This document shows, piece by piece, positions 23,728 through 31,063 of a DNA stretch of 33,868 nucleotides (positions within the stretch are counted from its first letter, which is position 1; the number at the start of each line of letters is the position of its first letter). Below the pieces are notes generated by a model. The model was not told the DNA's origin, did not search any database, and saw only the letters and a list, made by a program, of their open reading frames with translations. The stretch is from assembly GCA_018716285.1 (NCBI GenBank), contig DVKD01000040.1:1-33868 (forward strand), read 5' to 3'. Both the position numbers and the translations under genes were made by a program. Origin of the DNA: Candidatus Merdivicinus faecavium. GTDB lineage: Bacteria > Bacillota > Clostridia > Oscillospirales > Ruminococcaceae.

Positions 23728-25074
23728 ATGAATTATGATGCATTCAAAGCCGCTGTCGCCGAAGCCGCCGCTAAGATGGGCATCGGCGAGTACGAGCTCT
23801 ACTATATGTCCGAGGAGAGCATCTCGGTCAGCGCCCACCAGCACGAGGTCAACCGCTTTTCGAGCAGCGTAAACGGCGGCGCCTGCTTCCGCTGCATCGC
23901 AGACGGCAAAATGGGCTACGCCTCCACCGAGCTGCTCGACGAAGAGCAGGCATCCGCCATCGTCTCCCGCGCGGTGGACAACGCCCGCACCGTCGAATCG
24001 GAGGACGCGGTCTTTATCCACGGAGCCGGGGACTCTTACCGCGAGACTGCCGCGCAGGATATCCCCCTCCCCGCCGCCGGCGAGATGATTTCCTTCATCC
24101 TCGACTGCCAAGACAAGGCCTACGCCGCCGATCCCCGGGTCTGCGACGGCACCTCGAGCCAGTTTGTCGCAGAGCGGGTGACCACCCGCCTCACCAACTC
24201 CAAGGGGCTCGACCTCAAAAATATCAGCAGCTTCCAGGGCGGCATCGTCGGGGCGGTCCTCGAGCAGGACGGGCAGAAGTACAACTACTACGACTACCGG
24301 GCGGGTTCCGCCGGCGGGATCGACCGGGCGGAGCTGGTGCAGAGCGCCGTCTCGAAGGCCGCCGCCACCATCGGCGCGGAGGTCGCTAAAAGCGGCAAGG
24401 TCCCGGTCGTCTTTGACCCCGAGGTCATGGCCGATTTTCTGGCCATCTTCTGCCCGGTCTTTTCAGCCGACCAGGCGCAGAAGGGGCTTTCCCTCCTGAA
24501 AGGCATGGAGGGCGAGGAGATCGCCGCCCCGGTCCTCACCCTGATGGACGACCCCTTCTACCCCGGCTGCACGGTGCAGGCCGGCTTTGACGCCGAGGGC
24601 GTCGCGACCTCCACCAAGGCGGTCATCGAGGACGGCGTCCTCAAGACCCTCCTTCACAACCTCAAAACCGCCGCCAAGGACGGCCGCAGAAGCACCGGCA
24701 ACGCCTGCAAGGCGAGCTACGCCGCCAGCGTTTCGGTGGCGCCCTACAGCTTTTATGTAAAGCCCGGCGCCCTCTCCCGGGAGGAGCTGTTCGCCAAGGC
24801 GGGCGACGGCATCTACCTGACCGAAGTAAGCGGCGGCCATGCCGGGGCCAACGCCATCACCGGCGACTTCTCCCTCCAGAGCAGCGGCTTCCTCATCGAG
24901 GGGGGCAAGATCACCAAAGCGCTGCGCGGCTTCACCGTCGCGGGCAATTTCTACGAGCTGCTCAAGGCGGTCAGCGCGATCGGCTCCGACCTCAAATTCG
25001 GCCTGCCCTCCGGCTCGACCGTATTCGGCGCGCCCTCGGTGCTGGTCCGGGAGCTTTCCATCGCGGGCAAGTAA
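23728..25074 (+). CDS. tldE: TldE/PmbA, partner subunit of the TldD protease
   Basis: A 448-residue paralogue of TldD without the HExxxH motif, as expected for the non-catalytic subunit. Family segments include ELYYMSEESISVSAHQHEVNRFSSS near the N-terminus, RVTTRLTNSKGLDL, VVFDPEVMADFL, the DDPFYPGCTVQAGFDAEGVATS region and the C-terminal GANAITGDFSLQSSGFLIEGGKI. AAAGGAGG lies upstream of the ATG and only 19 bases separate it from tldD, so the two are co-transcribed and probably made at equal levels. Confidence 0.92.
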   Translation: MNYDAFKAAVAEAAAKMGIGEYELYYMSEESISVSAHQHEVNRFSSSVNGGACFRCIADGKMGYASTELLDEEQASAIVSRAVDNARTVESEDAVFIHGAGDSYRETAAQDIPLPAAGEMISFILDCQDKAYAADPRVCDGTSSQFVAERVTTRLTNSKGLDLKNISSFQGGIVGAVLEQDGQKYNYYDYRAGSAGGIDRAELVQSAVSKAAATIGAEVAKSGKVPVVFDPEVMADFLAIFCPVFSADQAQKGLSLLKGMEGEEIAAPVLTLMDDPFYPGCTVQAGFDAEGVATSTKAVIEDGVLKTLLHNLKTAAKDGRRSTGNACKASYAASVSVAPYSFYVKPGALSREELFAKAGDGIYLTEVSGGHAGANAITGDFSLQSSGFLIEGGKITKALRGFTVAGNFYELLKAVSAIGSDLKFGLPSGSTVFGAPSVLVRELSIAGK

Positions 25075-25106
25075 CGCCTTGCTTTACTCCTGCAGGTGAA
25101 AACAAC

Positions 25107-25143
25107 AAAACTCCGCGTTCCATGATCGGGACGCGGAGTTTTT
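25107..25143. terminator. bidirectional terminator after tldE
   Basis: A 9-bp stem ACTCCGCGT with ACGCGGAGT around a 12-nt loop, five T after it on the plus strand and four T on the minus strand. It separates the convergent tldDE operon and the PadR operon. Confidence 0.8.
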
Positions 25144-25170
25144 CTCTATTCAACACCCAGAATACCGGCG

Positions 25171-25710
25171 CTATCTGCCGGCCAACGGAATCGGCGATAC
25201 AGGACTTGCCACCTTCACCGCATCCGACGTGCCGGCAGACGCTGAAGATACAAGGCCCGCTTTCGGGCCGGAAGCTTTCGACGCGGGGCCTGCCGGCGAT
25301 TTCAACGCCTCCGTTTTCGGGCCGGAAGCTTTCGACGCGGGGCCTGCCGGCGATTTCAACGCCTCCGTTTTCGGGCCGGGAGCTTTCGACGCGGGGCCTG
25401 CCGGCGATTTCAACGCCTCCGCTTTCGGGCCGGGAGCTTTCGACGCGGGGCCTGCCGGCGATTTCAACGCCTCCGTTTTCGGGCCGGTTTCAGGATCTGG
25501 TTTTGCCGCTGCTGCGGGGCCTTCTTCTGAATCAGGCGCATCCGGAGTGCTCTCTGAATTGACAGTACTCACCGAAGCCACAGACTGTAGGGCCGACATG
25601 GTTCCGCTTCCTTCATCCAATGCAAAAACAATCCACAGGCATACGCCAATGGAAGCGGCCAACACAGCTATCCAAAGCAGCGTTTTAGCCAGCAGAGCTT
25701 TCTGATTCAT
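25171..25710 (-). CDS. single-pass envelope protein with tandem 18-residue repeats
   Basis: A 179-residue protein that I do not recognise. A short basic N-terminus and one membrane helix (about residues 8-30, LLWIAVLAASIGVCLWIVFAL) are followed by an acidic Ser/Glu/Pro linker and then four near-identical 18-residue units of the type GPKTEALKSPAGPASKA plus Pro or Ser. The tail is rich in Ser, Val and Ala. Such Pro/Ala/Lys repeats are likely unfolded and could span the cell wall or bind anionic polymers; this is inference. The ATG at 25710 has GAAAGGAG upstream. It overlaps the preceding gene by 26 bases and is the last gene of the PadR operon. Confidence 0.7.
   Translation of the reverse strand: MNQKALLAKTLLWIAVLAASIGVCLWIVFALDEGSGTMSALQSVASVSTVNSESTPDAPDSEEGPAAAAKPDPETGPKTEALKSPAGPASKAPGPKAEALKSPAGPASKAPGPKTEALKSPAGPASKASGPKTEALKSPAGPASKASGPKAGLVSSASAGTSDAVKVASPVSPIPLAGR
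25261..25488 (-). repeat. four 54-bp tandem repeats plus a partial fifth
   Basis: Units start at 25261, 25315, 25369 and 25423, with a partial copy from 25477. They differ by only a few bases (for example Thr/Ala and Pro/Ser codons). The in-frame period of 54 bp encodes 18 residues, so changes in copy number would alter protein length without a frameshift. Confidence 0.95.
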
Positions 25711-25981
25711 GCTTTTTCTCCTTTCGCTTTTTGAAAAATGAAATAATGGCGGCAGCCGCCTCATAGCCTGCCAAAACAATCAAAAGAACGAGCCACAGTA
25801 TCCCTTCAAAACGGGTATTGATTGGCAGAAAAGCGGATACAAATGTGGCTGCAAGCAAAAAAGCGGTCATGACGGTACTCGGGATCAGTTTTTTGTTTTT
25901 TCTGATATGCCCGAAGTGAATAAAGCCGATCAGCAGCAGCGCAGCAACCGCACAAATTGCCGCTTTCCAAAGATTGGCCAA
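25685..25981 (-). CDS. small membrane protein of the PadR operon
   Basis: A 98-residue protein with three hydrophobic segments (about residues 5-22, 36-54 and 60-82) and a strongly basic C-terminus FFKKRKEKKHESES, placing that end in the cytoplasm. No family was recognised. It starts 7 bases after the stop of the gene upstream, has only a weak ribosome site, and so probably depends on coupling. Its end overlaps the repeat protein by 26 bases. Confidence 0.65.
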   Translation of the reverse strand: MANLWKAAICAVAALLLIGFIHFGHIRKNKKLIPSTVMTAFLLAATFVSAFLPINTRFEGILWLVLLIVLAGYEAAAAIISFFKKRKEKKHESESSAG

Positions 25982-25988
25982 TTCCGGC

Positions 25989-26333
25989 TTATAAAATACA
26001 GATCAGCACAGCCATTCCCGCGCTTGCGCCATACGGAAGCATCGAACTGATCTCATCCCACAAATGACCGCTCCCCACAGCCTCATCCGTTCTGCCGGAA
26101 GGGCTGTCCGTTTCTTCCTGCAAACTGTCCAGCACCTCATAAATATCGCCGATACTGCTGATTGCGGCATAGTAGGCATCTTCGGGGGAATCCCCGCTTT
26201 TCAGCCGTTCTTCAAACTGGTCCGCCAGATTTGCGGACAGCTCCTCTTTGGCCTCCCGCACGGCCTGGGTGTCAGGGGCGTTCTCAAATGCCCGCTCAAT
26301 ATATTGGTAGATTCGCTGTTTATATCGTTCCAT
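25989..26333 (-). CDS. DUF1700/permease-prefix-like membrane protein
   Basis: A 114-residue protein. The N-terminal half is helical and charged (MERYKQRIYQYIERAFENAP, then VREAKEELSANLADQFEERLKSGDSPEDAYYAAISSIGDI split over residues 24-62), typical of the permease-prefix or DUF1700 domains that accompany PadR regulators. It ends in a short hydrophobic segment (YGASAGMAVLICIL) that may insert in the membrane but is brief, so the protein may be truncated compared with relatives carrying several helices. GGAGGGGG precedes the ATG at 26333. It follows padR by 20 bases. Confidence 0.65.
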   Translation of the reverse strand: MERYKQRIYQYIERAFENAPDTQAVREAKEELSANLADQFEERLKSGDSPEDAYYAAISSIGDIYEVLDSLQEETDSPSGRTDEAVGSGHLWDEISSMLPYGASAGMAVLICIL

Positions 26334-26353
26334 GTGAACCCCCTCCATTCTTT

Positions 26354-26677
26354 TCATGCAAACAGCAGGTCCAAAAGCTTTTTCATCTGCTCCCATTCCC
26401 GCATCTTTTTATGGAAATATTCCTTTCCTGCGCCAGTAATCGAATAGTAACGGCGGCGCGCGCCCATGCTTTCATCCCCCCAATAGGAGCGGATGTAACC
26501 CTGCTTCTCCAAGCGCCGGAAAGCCGTATAGAGGGTTGCTTCCTTCATTTCATATTCCTGCCTGGTTTTTTCTGAAATATAGCGGCTGATTTCATACCCA
26601 TAGCAGTCCTTATCCATCAGGCAACGGAGAATAATACTCTCAACGTGCCCATACACCATATCGGAAGAGATTACCAT
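26354..26677 (-). CDS. PadR-family transcriptional regulator
   Basis: A 107-residue winged-helix repressor of the small PadR type. The DNA-binding part contains ILRCLMDKDCYGYEISRYI, the recognition-helix segment EMKEATLYTAFRRLEKQGYIRSYWG and the wing ARRRYYSITGAGKEYF, followed by the C-terminal dimerisation helix. The ATG at 26677 fits the GAGGTGG site better than the GTG at 26686. It is the first gene of a four-gene operon of small membrane proteins and probably represses its own promoter (26699-26727). The ligand is unknown. Confidence 0.9.
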   Translation of the reverse strand: MVISSDMVYGHVESIILRCLMDKDCYGYEISRYISEKTRQEYEMKEATLYTAFRRLEKQGYIRSYWGDESMGARRRYYSITGAGKEYFHKKMREWEQMKKLLDLLFA

Positions 26678-26698
26678 TTTCACCACCTCACGCTAAAC

Positions 26699-26727
26699 AT
26701 TATATCATAATGCAAAGTAATATGCAA
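26699..26727 (-). promoter_or_regulatory. PadR operon promoter with possible operator
   Basis: On the minus strand TTGCAT (26727-26722), 17 bp, perfect TATAAT (26704-26699). TTGCAT is repeated inside the spacer (TTGCATATTAC then TTTGCATTATG), giving an AT-rich repeated site like known PadR operators. The transcript leader is very short (about 15 nt). Confidence 0.7.
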
Positions 26728-26787
26728 GGCATTCTTGCTGAAATTCCTGCCGGAAAATCCGCTGCCTCCCTGGAATAAATCAACAAA

Positions 26788-26821
26788 GCGGGACGCCTCC
26801 TCTTATTGGGAAGCGTCCCGC
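26788..26821 (-). terminator. terminator after nfnB
   Basis: A perfect 9-bp stem GCGGGACGC with GCGTCCCGC around a 16-nt loop containing further pairing. The following minus-strand sequence is TTTGTTG, so the T-tract is modest. Confidence 0.6.
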
Positions 26822-26841
26822 TGAATCTGTTCGGCTCAATT

Positions 26842-28242
26842 CTATTTGCTTCTGATGTATTCGTCGATGGCTTTGGCGGCCTGCTTGCCTGCGCCCATTG
26901 CGAGGATGACGGTCGCGGCGCCGGTGACGGCGTCCCCGCCGGCGTAGACGCCCTGTCGGGAGGTCAGGCCGGTCTCCTCCTCGGTGATGATGCAGCCGTG
27001 CTTGTTGGTCTCGAGGCCGGGGGTGGTGGAGCGGATGAGGGGGTTGGGACTGGTGCCGATGGCCATGATCATGGTGTCCACATCCAGCTCAAACTCGCTG
27101 CCCTCCTTGACGATGGGGCGGCGGCGGCCGGAGGCGTCGGGCTCGCCGAGGGTCATTTCGACGCATTTCATGCCGCAGACCATGCCGTCCGCGTCGCCCA
27201 GAACCTCGACGGGGTTGGTGAGGGTCTTAAAGATGATCCCCTCCTCCATCGCGTGCTCGACCTCCTCTTTCCGGGCGGGGAGCTCCTCCATGCCGCGGCG
27301 GTAGACGATGTAGACCGTCTCCGCGCCCAGCCGCTTGGCGCAGCGGGCGGCGTCCATCGCGACGTTGCCGCCGCCGACGACGGCGACCTTTTTGGAATGC
27401 TTGATGGGGGTCTTGGCATCGGGGAGATAGGCCTTCATCAGGTTGATGCGGGTGAGGTACTCGTTGGCCGAGTAAACGCCCTTGAGGCTCTCGCCGGGGA
27501 TGCCCATGAACCGGGGCAGGCCCGCGCCGGAGCCGATGAAGACGGCCTCGTAGCCCATCTCGCCGAGCAGCTCGTCGATGGTGAGGACCTTACCGATGAC
27601 CATATTGGTCTCGATATCGACTCCGAGGGCCTTCAAGCCGTCAATCTCCTGCTGGACGATGGCTTTGGGCAGGCGGAATTCCGGGATGCCGTAGACCAGC
27701 ACGCCGCCGGCGAGGTGGAGCGCCTCGAAGACGGTGACCTTATATCCCAGCTTCGCCAGGTCGCCGGCTGCGGTCAGACCGGCAGGGCCCGCGCCGATGA
27801 TGGCGACCTTGTGGCCGTTCGGCTGCGGCATTTTGGGCGCTTCGGTATTGTGCGCGCGGTGCCAGTCCGCAACGAACCGCTCGAGACGGCCGATGCCAAC
27901 CGGTTCGCCCTTGATGCCGCGGACGCACTTGCCCTCGCACTGGTTTTCCTGCGGGCAGACGCGGCCGCAGACGGCGGGGAGGGAGCTCGAACGGGAGATG
28001 ATTTCGAACGCGCCCTCCATATCCTCGTTCGCGACCCGCTCGATGAAGGCGGGAATGTCGATTGCGACCGGGCAGGCGGAGACGCAGGGCTTGTTTTTGC
28101 AGTTTAAGCAGCGGCGGGCTTCGTTTACCGCCATTTCATAGGTATAGCCGAGGGCGACCTCGTCAAAATTCTTGCTGCGGACCTCCGGGTCCTGGGAGGG
28201 CATGGGGCATTTCTTGGGATCCATATTGCGCTGAACGGCCAT
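26842..28242 (-). CDS. nfnB: NfnB, NADPH-binding subunit of electron-bifurcating transhydrogenase (GltA/GltD-like)
   Basis: With NfnA it couples NADP+, NADH and reduced ferredoxin in anaerobes. The 466-residue protein has an N-terminal double 4Fe-4S domain (CLNCKNKPCVSACP and CGRVCPQENQCEGKC), an FAD site GAGPAGLTAAGDLAKLGYKVTVFE (split around residue 150-175) and an NADP(H) site VVGGGNVAMDAAR, ending in the AGGDAVTGAATVILAMGAGKQAA flavin motif. Alone it would be called glutamate synthase small chain. The adjacent NfnA-type gene, two bases upstream, and the absence of a large glutamate synthase subunit favour NfnB. AGGAGG precedes ATG 28242. Confidence 0.88.
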   Translation of the reverse strand: MAVQRNMDPKKCPMPSQDPEVRSKNFDEVALGYTYEMAVNEARRCLNCKNKPCVSACPVAIDIPAFIERVANEDMEGAFEIISRSSSLPAVCGRVCPQENQCEGKCVRGIKGEPVGIGRLERFVADWHRAHNTEAPKMPQPNGHKVAIIGAGPAGLTAAGDLAKLGYKVTVFEALHLAGGVLVYGIPEFRLPKAIVQQEIDGLKALGVDIETNMVIGKVLTIDELLGEMGYEAVFIGSGAGLPRFMGIPGESLKGVYSANEYLTRINLMKAYLPDAKTPIKHSKKVAVVGGGNVAMDAARCAKRLGAETVYIVYRRGMEELPARKEEVEHAMEEGIIFKTLTNPVEVLGDADGMVCGMKCVEMTLGEPDASGRRRPIVKEGSEFELDVDTMIMAIGTSPNPLIRSTTPGLETNKHGCIITEEETGLTSRQGVYAGGDAVTGAATVILAMGAGKQAAKAIDEYIRSK

Positions 28243-28244
28243 CG

Positions 28245-29087
28245 TTATTTGACCTCCTTCTTGAGAAGATTGCATTCGGCCTCGCGGGCATGCTGCTCAA
28301 AATCGCGGTACATGGTGCCGCGGTGCATCGCCTCGTCAAAATCGACGAGGTGGCCGTCAAAATCGGGGCCGTCGACGCAGGCAAACTTGGTCTCGCCGCC
28401 GACGGTCAGGCGGCAGCCGCCGCACATCCCGGTGCCGTCGATCATGATGGGGTTCATCGAGACGACGGTCTTGATGCCGTACTTTTTGGTGAGTTCACAG
28501 ACAAATTTCATCATGATCAGCGGGCCGATGGCAATGACCTCGTCGTACTGGTTGCCTTCCTTGATGAGGGCCTCCAGGGCGGCGGTGACGACCCCCTTCT
28601 CGCCGTAGCTGCCGTCGTCGGTCATCATAGAGACCCGGTCGGAAACGGCGCGGAACTCATCCTCGAGGATGACGAGGTCCTTGCTGCGGAAGCCGACGAC
28701 CGAGTGGACCTCCGCCCCCAGCGCGTGCAGCTTCTTGGCGACGGGATAGGCGATGGCGCAGCCGACGCCGCCGCCGATGACCGCAACCTTTTTAAGGCCT
28801 TCCACATGGCTCGCGGTGCCGAGGGGGCCGACGAAATCGTGAAGGGACTCCCCTTCCTCGAGGGTGTTGAGCTCCATCGTCGCGCCGCCGACGATCTGGA
28901 AGATGATGGTGACAGTCCCGGCCTCGCGGTCATAGTCCGCGATGGTCAGCGGGACGCGCTCGGAATCCTCCTTGGCGCGGAAGATGATAAACTGGCCGGG
29001 CTCGGCCTTTCTGGCGATCAAAGGGGCCTCGATCACCATCTTGGTGACGGTAGGGTTGAGGGCCTCCTTCTTGAGAATTTTATACAT
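28245..29087 (-). CDS. nfnA: NfnA, FAD/2Fe-2S subunit of electron-bifurcating transhydrogenase
   Basis: A 280-residue ferredoxin-NADP reductase-like protein, the normal NfnA length. It has the FAD-binding barrel (PGQFIIFRAKEDSERVPLTI), the NAD-binding GGGVGCAIAYPVAKKL motif and a C-terminal cysteine cluster GMCGGCRLTVGG with FACVDGPDFDGH for a 2Fe-2S centre. The ATG at 29087 has GGAAAGGAGA; the longer open frame has no site. Two bases separate its stop from nfnB. Related sulfide-dehydrogenase and dihydroorotate-dehydrogenase subunits look similar, but partnership with nfnB makes NfnA most likely. Confidence 0.88.
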   Translation of the reverse strand: MYKILKKEALNPTVTKMVIEAPLIARKAEPGQFIIFRAKEDSERVPLTIADYDREAGTVTIIFQIVGGATMELNTLEEGESLHDFVGPLGTASHVEGLKKVAVIGGGVGCAIAYPVAKKLHALGAEVHSVVGFRSKDLVILEDEFRAVSDRVSMMTDDGSYGEKGVVTAALEALIKEGNQYDEVIAIGPLIMMKFVCELTKKYGIKTVVSMNPIMIDGTGMCGGCRLTVGGETKFACVDGPDFDGHLVDFDEAMHRGTMYRDFEQHAREAECNLLKKEVK

Positions 29088-29135
29088 GGAAGCGGTCTCC
29101 TTTCCGAAAGATTCTTCAGATATACACACTTATTT

Positions 29136-29164
29136 ATTATAATATATCCTGGAAGATTTCACAA
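29136..29164 (-). promoter_or_regulatory. promoter of nfnA-nfnB
   Basis: On the minus strand TTGTGA (29164-29159), 17 bp, perfect TATAAT (29141-29136). The predicted leader is about 40 nt. Confidence 0.7.
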
Positions 29165-29260
29165 GCCGCAGATTTTTGAAAATTTTGCAGTTCTTGCAGA
29201 GAAAAATGTCTGATAACGCCAATTTCGTGCGAACTTTGCACAAATGAGGCCCGCTGCAAT

Positions 29261-29294
29261 AAAATGGGGCGAACCCGTTTGGCCAGGTCCGCCC
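29261..29294 (-). terminator. terminator of the alcohol dehydrogenase gene
   Basis: A 9-bp stem with one mismatch (29267-29275 with 29286-29294), followed on the minus strand by ATTTTATT. It lies 17 bases after the dehydrogenase stop. Confidence 0.6.
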
Positions 29295-29311
29295 AATGTG
29301 GAAAGGGATGA

Positions 29312-30529
29312 TTAGAAAGCGACTTCTTCGTCGTAGTAGCAGGCCTTGAGCAGCTTCTCCATCTCCTCCTGGGTGGGGATGCGGGGATTGGAGCCGGTGC
29401 AGGCGTCGCCGATGGCGTTTTTCGCAATCTCGGGGAGCCGCTCCAAAAAGACCTGCTCGGGGACAAAGCCCTGTTCGGCGGGGAGGCTGTCCGCGCCGTA
29501 ATGGGCGATGCAGTGCGGGATGTTGAGCGCGTCGTTCATCCCGCGCAGGTGGGCGATAAGGAGCGCGACCTTTTCGTCGTCGTTTGCGCCGCCGAGGCCC
29601 ATGTAGTCGGCGATCTCGCCGTAGCGCTTCTTCGCCTCGGGGTTTTTGGCGTTGAAGGCGATGACCTTGGGCAGGTACATGGCGTTGGCCGCGCCGTGGA
29701 TGATGTGCGCGCCGTAATCAGCGAAGGCGGCGCCGGTCTTGTGGGCCATCGAATGGACAATGCCGAGCAGCGCGTTGGAAAAGGCCATGCCGGCCAGGCA
29801 CTGGGCGTCGTGCATCCGGTCGCGCTTTTCCATATCGCCGTTGTAGGAGCCGACCAGGTCGTTCTGGATGGACTTGATGGCGAAGATGGCGAGCGGGTCG
29901 GTATAAGCGCAGTGGGCGGTGGAAACATAAGCCTCGATGGCGTGGGTCATGGCGTCCATGCCGGTGTGGGCGACCAGCTTCTTGGGCATGGTCTCGGCGA
30001 GCTCGGGGTCGACGATCGCCACATCCGGGGTGATCTCAAAGTCGGCGATCGGGTACTTGATGCCCTTCTGATAATCGGTGATGATGGAGAATGCGGTCAC
30101 CTCGGTCGCGGTGCCGGAGGTGGAGGAAATCGCGCAGAAGCGCGCCTTTTTGCGGAGCTTCGGGATGCCGAAGACCTTGCACATGTCCTCGAAGGTGATG
30201 TCCGGGTACTCGTACTTGATCCACATCGCCTTGGCCGCGTCAATGGGCGAGCCGCCGCCCATCGCGACGATCCAGTCCGGCTCAAACTTCAGCATGGCTT
30301 CGGCGCCGCGCATCACGGTTTCGACCGAGGGGTCGGACTCAATGCCCTCAAAGAGCTCCACCTCCATGCCCGCCTCCTTCAGGTAGGAGACCGCGCGGTC
30401 CAGGAAGCCGAACCGCTTCATCGAGCCGCCGCCGACGCAGACGATCGCCCTCTTGCCTTCCAGGGTCTTGAGGGCCTCGAGGGAGCCTTTTCCATGATAC
30501 AAATCTCTGGGTAATGTAAACCGTGCCAT
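29312..30529 (-). CDS. iron-containing alcohol dehydrogenase
   Basis: Group III dehydrogenase that interconverts alcohols and aldehydes with NAD(P)H, as in fermentation. The 405-residue protein shows the nucleotide-binding GGGSMKRFGF and AMGGGSPIDAAKAMW motifs, the SSTSGTATEVTAFSII segment, and metal ligands in GMDAMTHAIEAY (Asp and His), HSMAHKTG and IIHGAANAMYLP. The ATG at 30529 (MARFTLPRD) has GGAAAGG upstream; the longer frame lacks a site. The C-terminal part is slightly longer than the usual 380-390 residues around HYGADSLPAEQGFVPEQ. The substrate cannot be assigned. It stands alone, divergent from a DUF1905 gene. Confidence 0.92.
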   Translation of the reverse strand: MARFTLPRDLYHGKGSLEALKTLEGKRAIVCVGGGSMKRFGFLDRAVSYLKEAGMEVELFEGIESDPSVETVMRGAEAMLKFEPDWIVAMGGGSPIDAAKAMWIKYEYPDITFEDMCKVFGIPKLRKKARFCAISSTSGTATEVTAFSIITDYQKGIKYPIADFEITPDVAIVDPELAETMPKKLVAHTGMDAMTHAIEAYVSTAHCAYTDPLAIFAIKSIQNDLVGSYNGDMEKRDRMHDAQCLAGMAFSNALLGIVHSMAHKTGAAFADYGAHIIHGAANAMYLPKVIAFNAKNPEAKKRYGEIADYMGLGGANDDEKVALLIAHLRGMNDALNIPHCIAHYGADSLPAEQGFVPEQVFLERLPEIAKNAIGDACTGSNPRIPTQEEMEKLLKACYYDEEVAF

Positions 30530-30638
30530 AAAGCCATGCTTCCTTTCCTTTATTTCATCAAAGAACGTCTTTCGGCAATCCCGGGACGAACTTCCCGAAT
30601 CTTTTGCGTCTGTCCGTCCCTTTGATATTATTGTAACA

Positions 30639-30667
30639 TTGATTTTTGTTTTTGGGTAATGTATAAT
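30639..30667 (+). promoter_or_regulatory. promoter of the DUF1905 gene
   Basis: TTGATT (30639-30644), 17 bp, perfect TATAAT (30662-30667), with a leader of about 40 nt. Confidence 0.65.
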
Positions 30668-30714
30668 GAATATGGGGTCCATATGCGCAGGCATATGCCC
30701 GCTGAGGTGCTATT

Positions 30715-30984
30715 ATGAATGAAAAGAACTATGAGTTTGACGCCGTCATCCGCAAGGTGGACGGCATAGACGGCGCGTATGTGGAATTTCCCTTTGACGT
30801 CCGTGCGGAATTCGGCAGGGGCCGGGTCAAGGTCCGCGCCCTTTTCGACGGGGTCCCCTACGACGGGAGCCTTGTGCGGATGGGGACCCCCGGCCACATC
30901 ATCGGGCTGCGCAAGGATATCCGCGCCGCCATCGGCAAGCAGCCGGGAGATACGGTGCGGGTCGTCATCACGGAACGGGATTGA
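30715..30984 (+). CDS. DUF1905 domain protein
   Basis: An 89-residue protein made almost entirely of a DUF1905 domain: [24 protein letters not shown] (residues 6-29), then [22 protein letters not shown] and the end [16 protein letters not shown]. The family forms a small beta-barrel-like fold of unknown biochemical role. GAGGTG lies 8 bases before the ATG. It precedes a LysR gene by about 80 bases and may share its transcript. Confidence 0.88.
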   Translation: MNEKNYEFDAVIRKVDGIDGAYVEFPFDVRAEFGRGRVKVRALFDGVPYDGSLVRMGTPGHIIGLRKDIRAAIGKQPGDTVRVVITERD

Positions 30985-31063
30985 GAAAAACTGCGGCTCC
31001 TGCCGCCGCTGACCGACCAAAGACTGCCGGCCGTAAGACTGCGGCCGCGCCAGGAGACGCTTT

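Noticed and set aside
22329-25710. TldDE with the adjacent repeat protein as a peptide-maturation (RiPP/microcin) system
   Set aside because: The repeat protein is convergent, belongs to the PadR operon, has a membrane anchor and lacks precursor-like features; a terminator separates them.
26806-28107. Long open frame (433 codons) on the plus strand across nfnB
   Set aside because: Antisense to a gene with clear iron-sulfur and nucleotide motifs; a by-product of GC-rich codon use, with no ribosome site or recognisable domain.
28062-29213. Open frame of 383 codons on the plus strand over nfnA
   Set aside because: Same cause; composition is that of an antisense shadow and it runs through the nfnA promoter.
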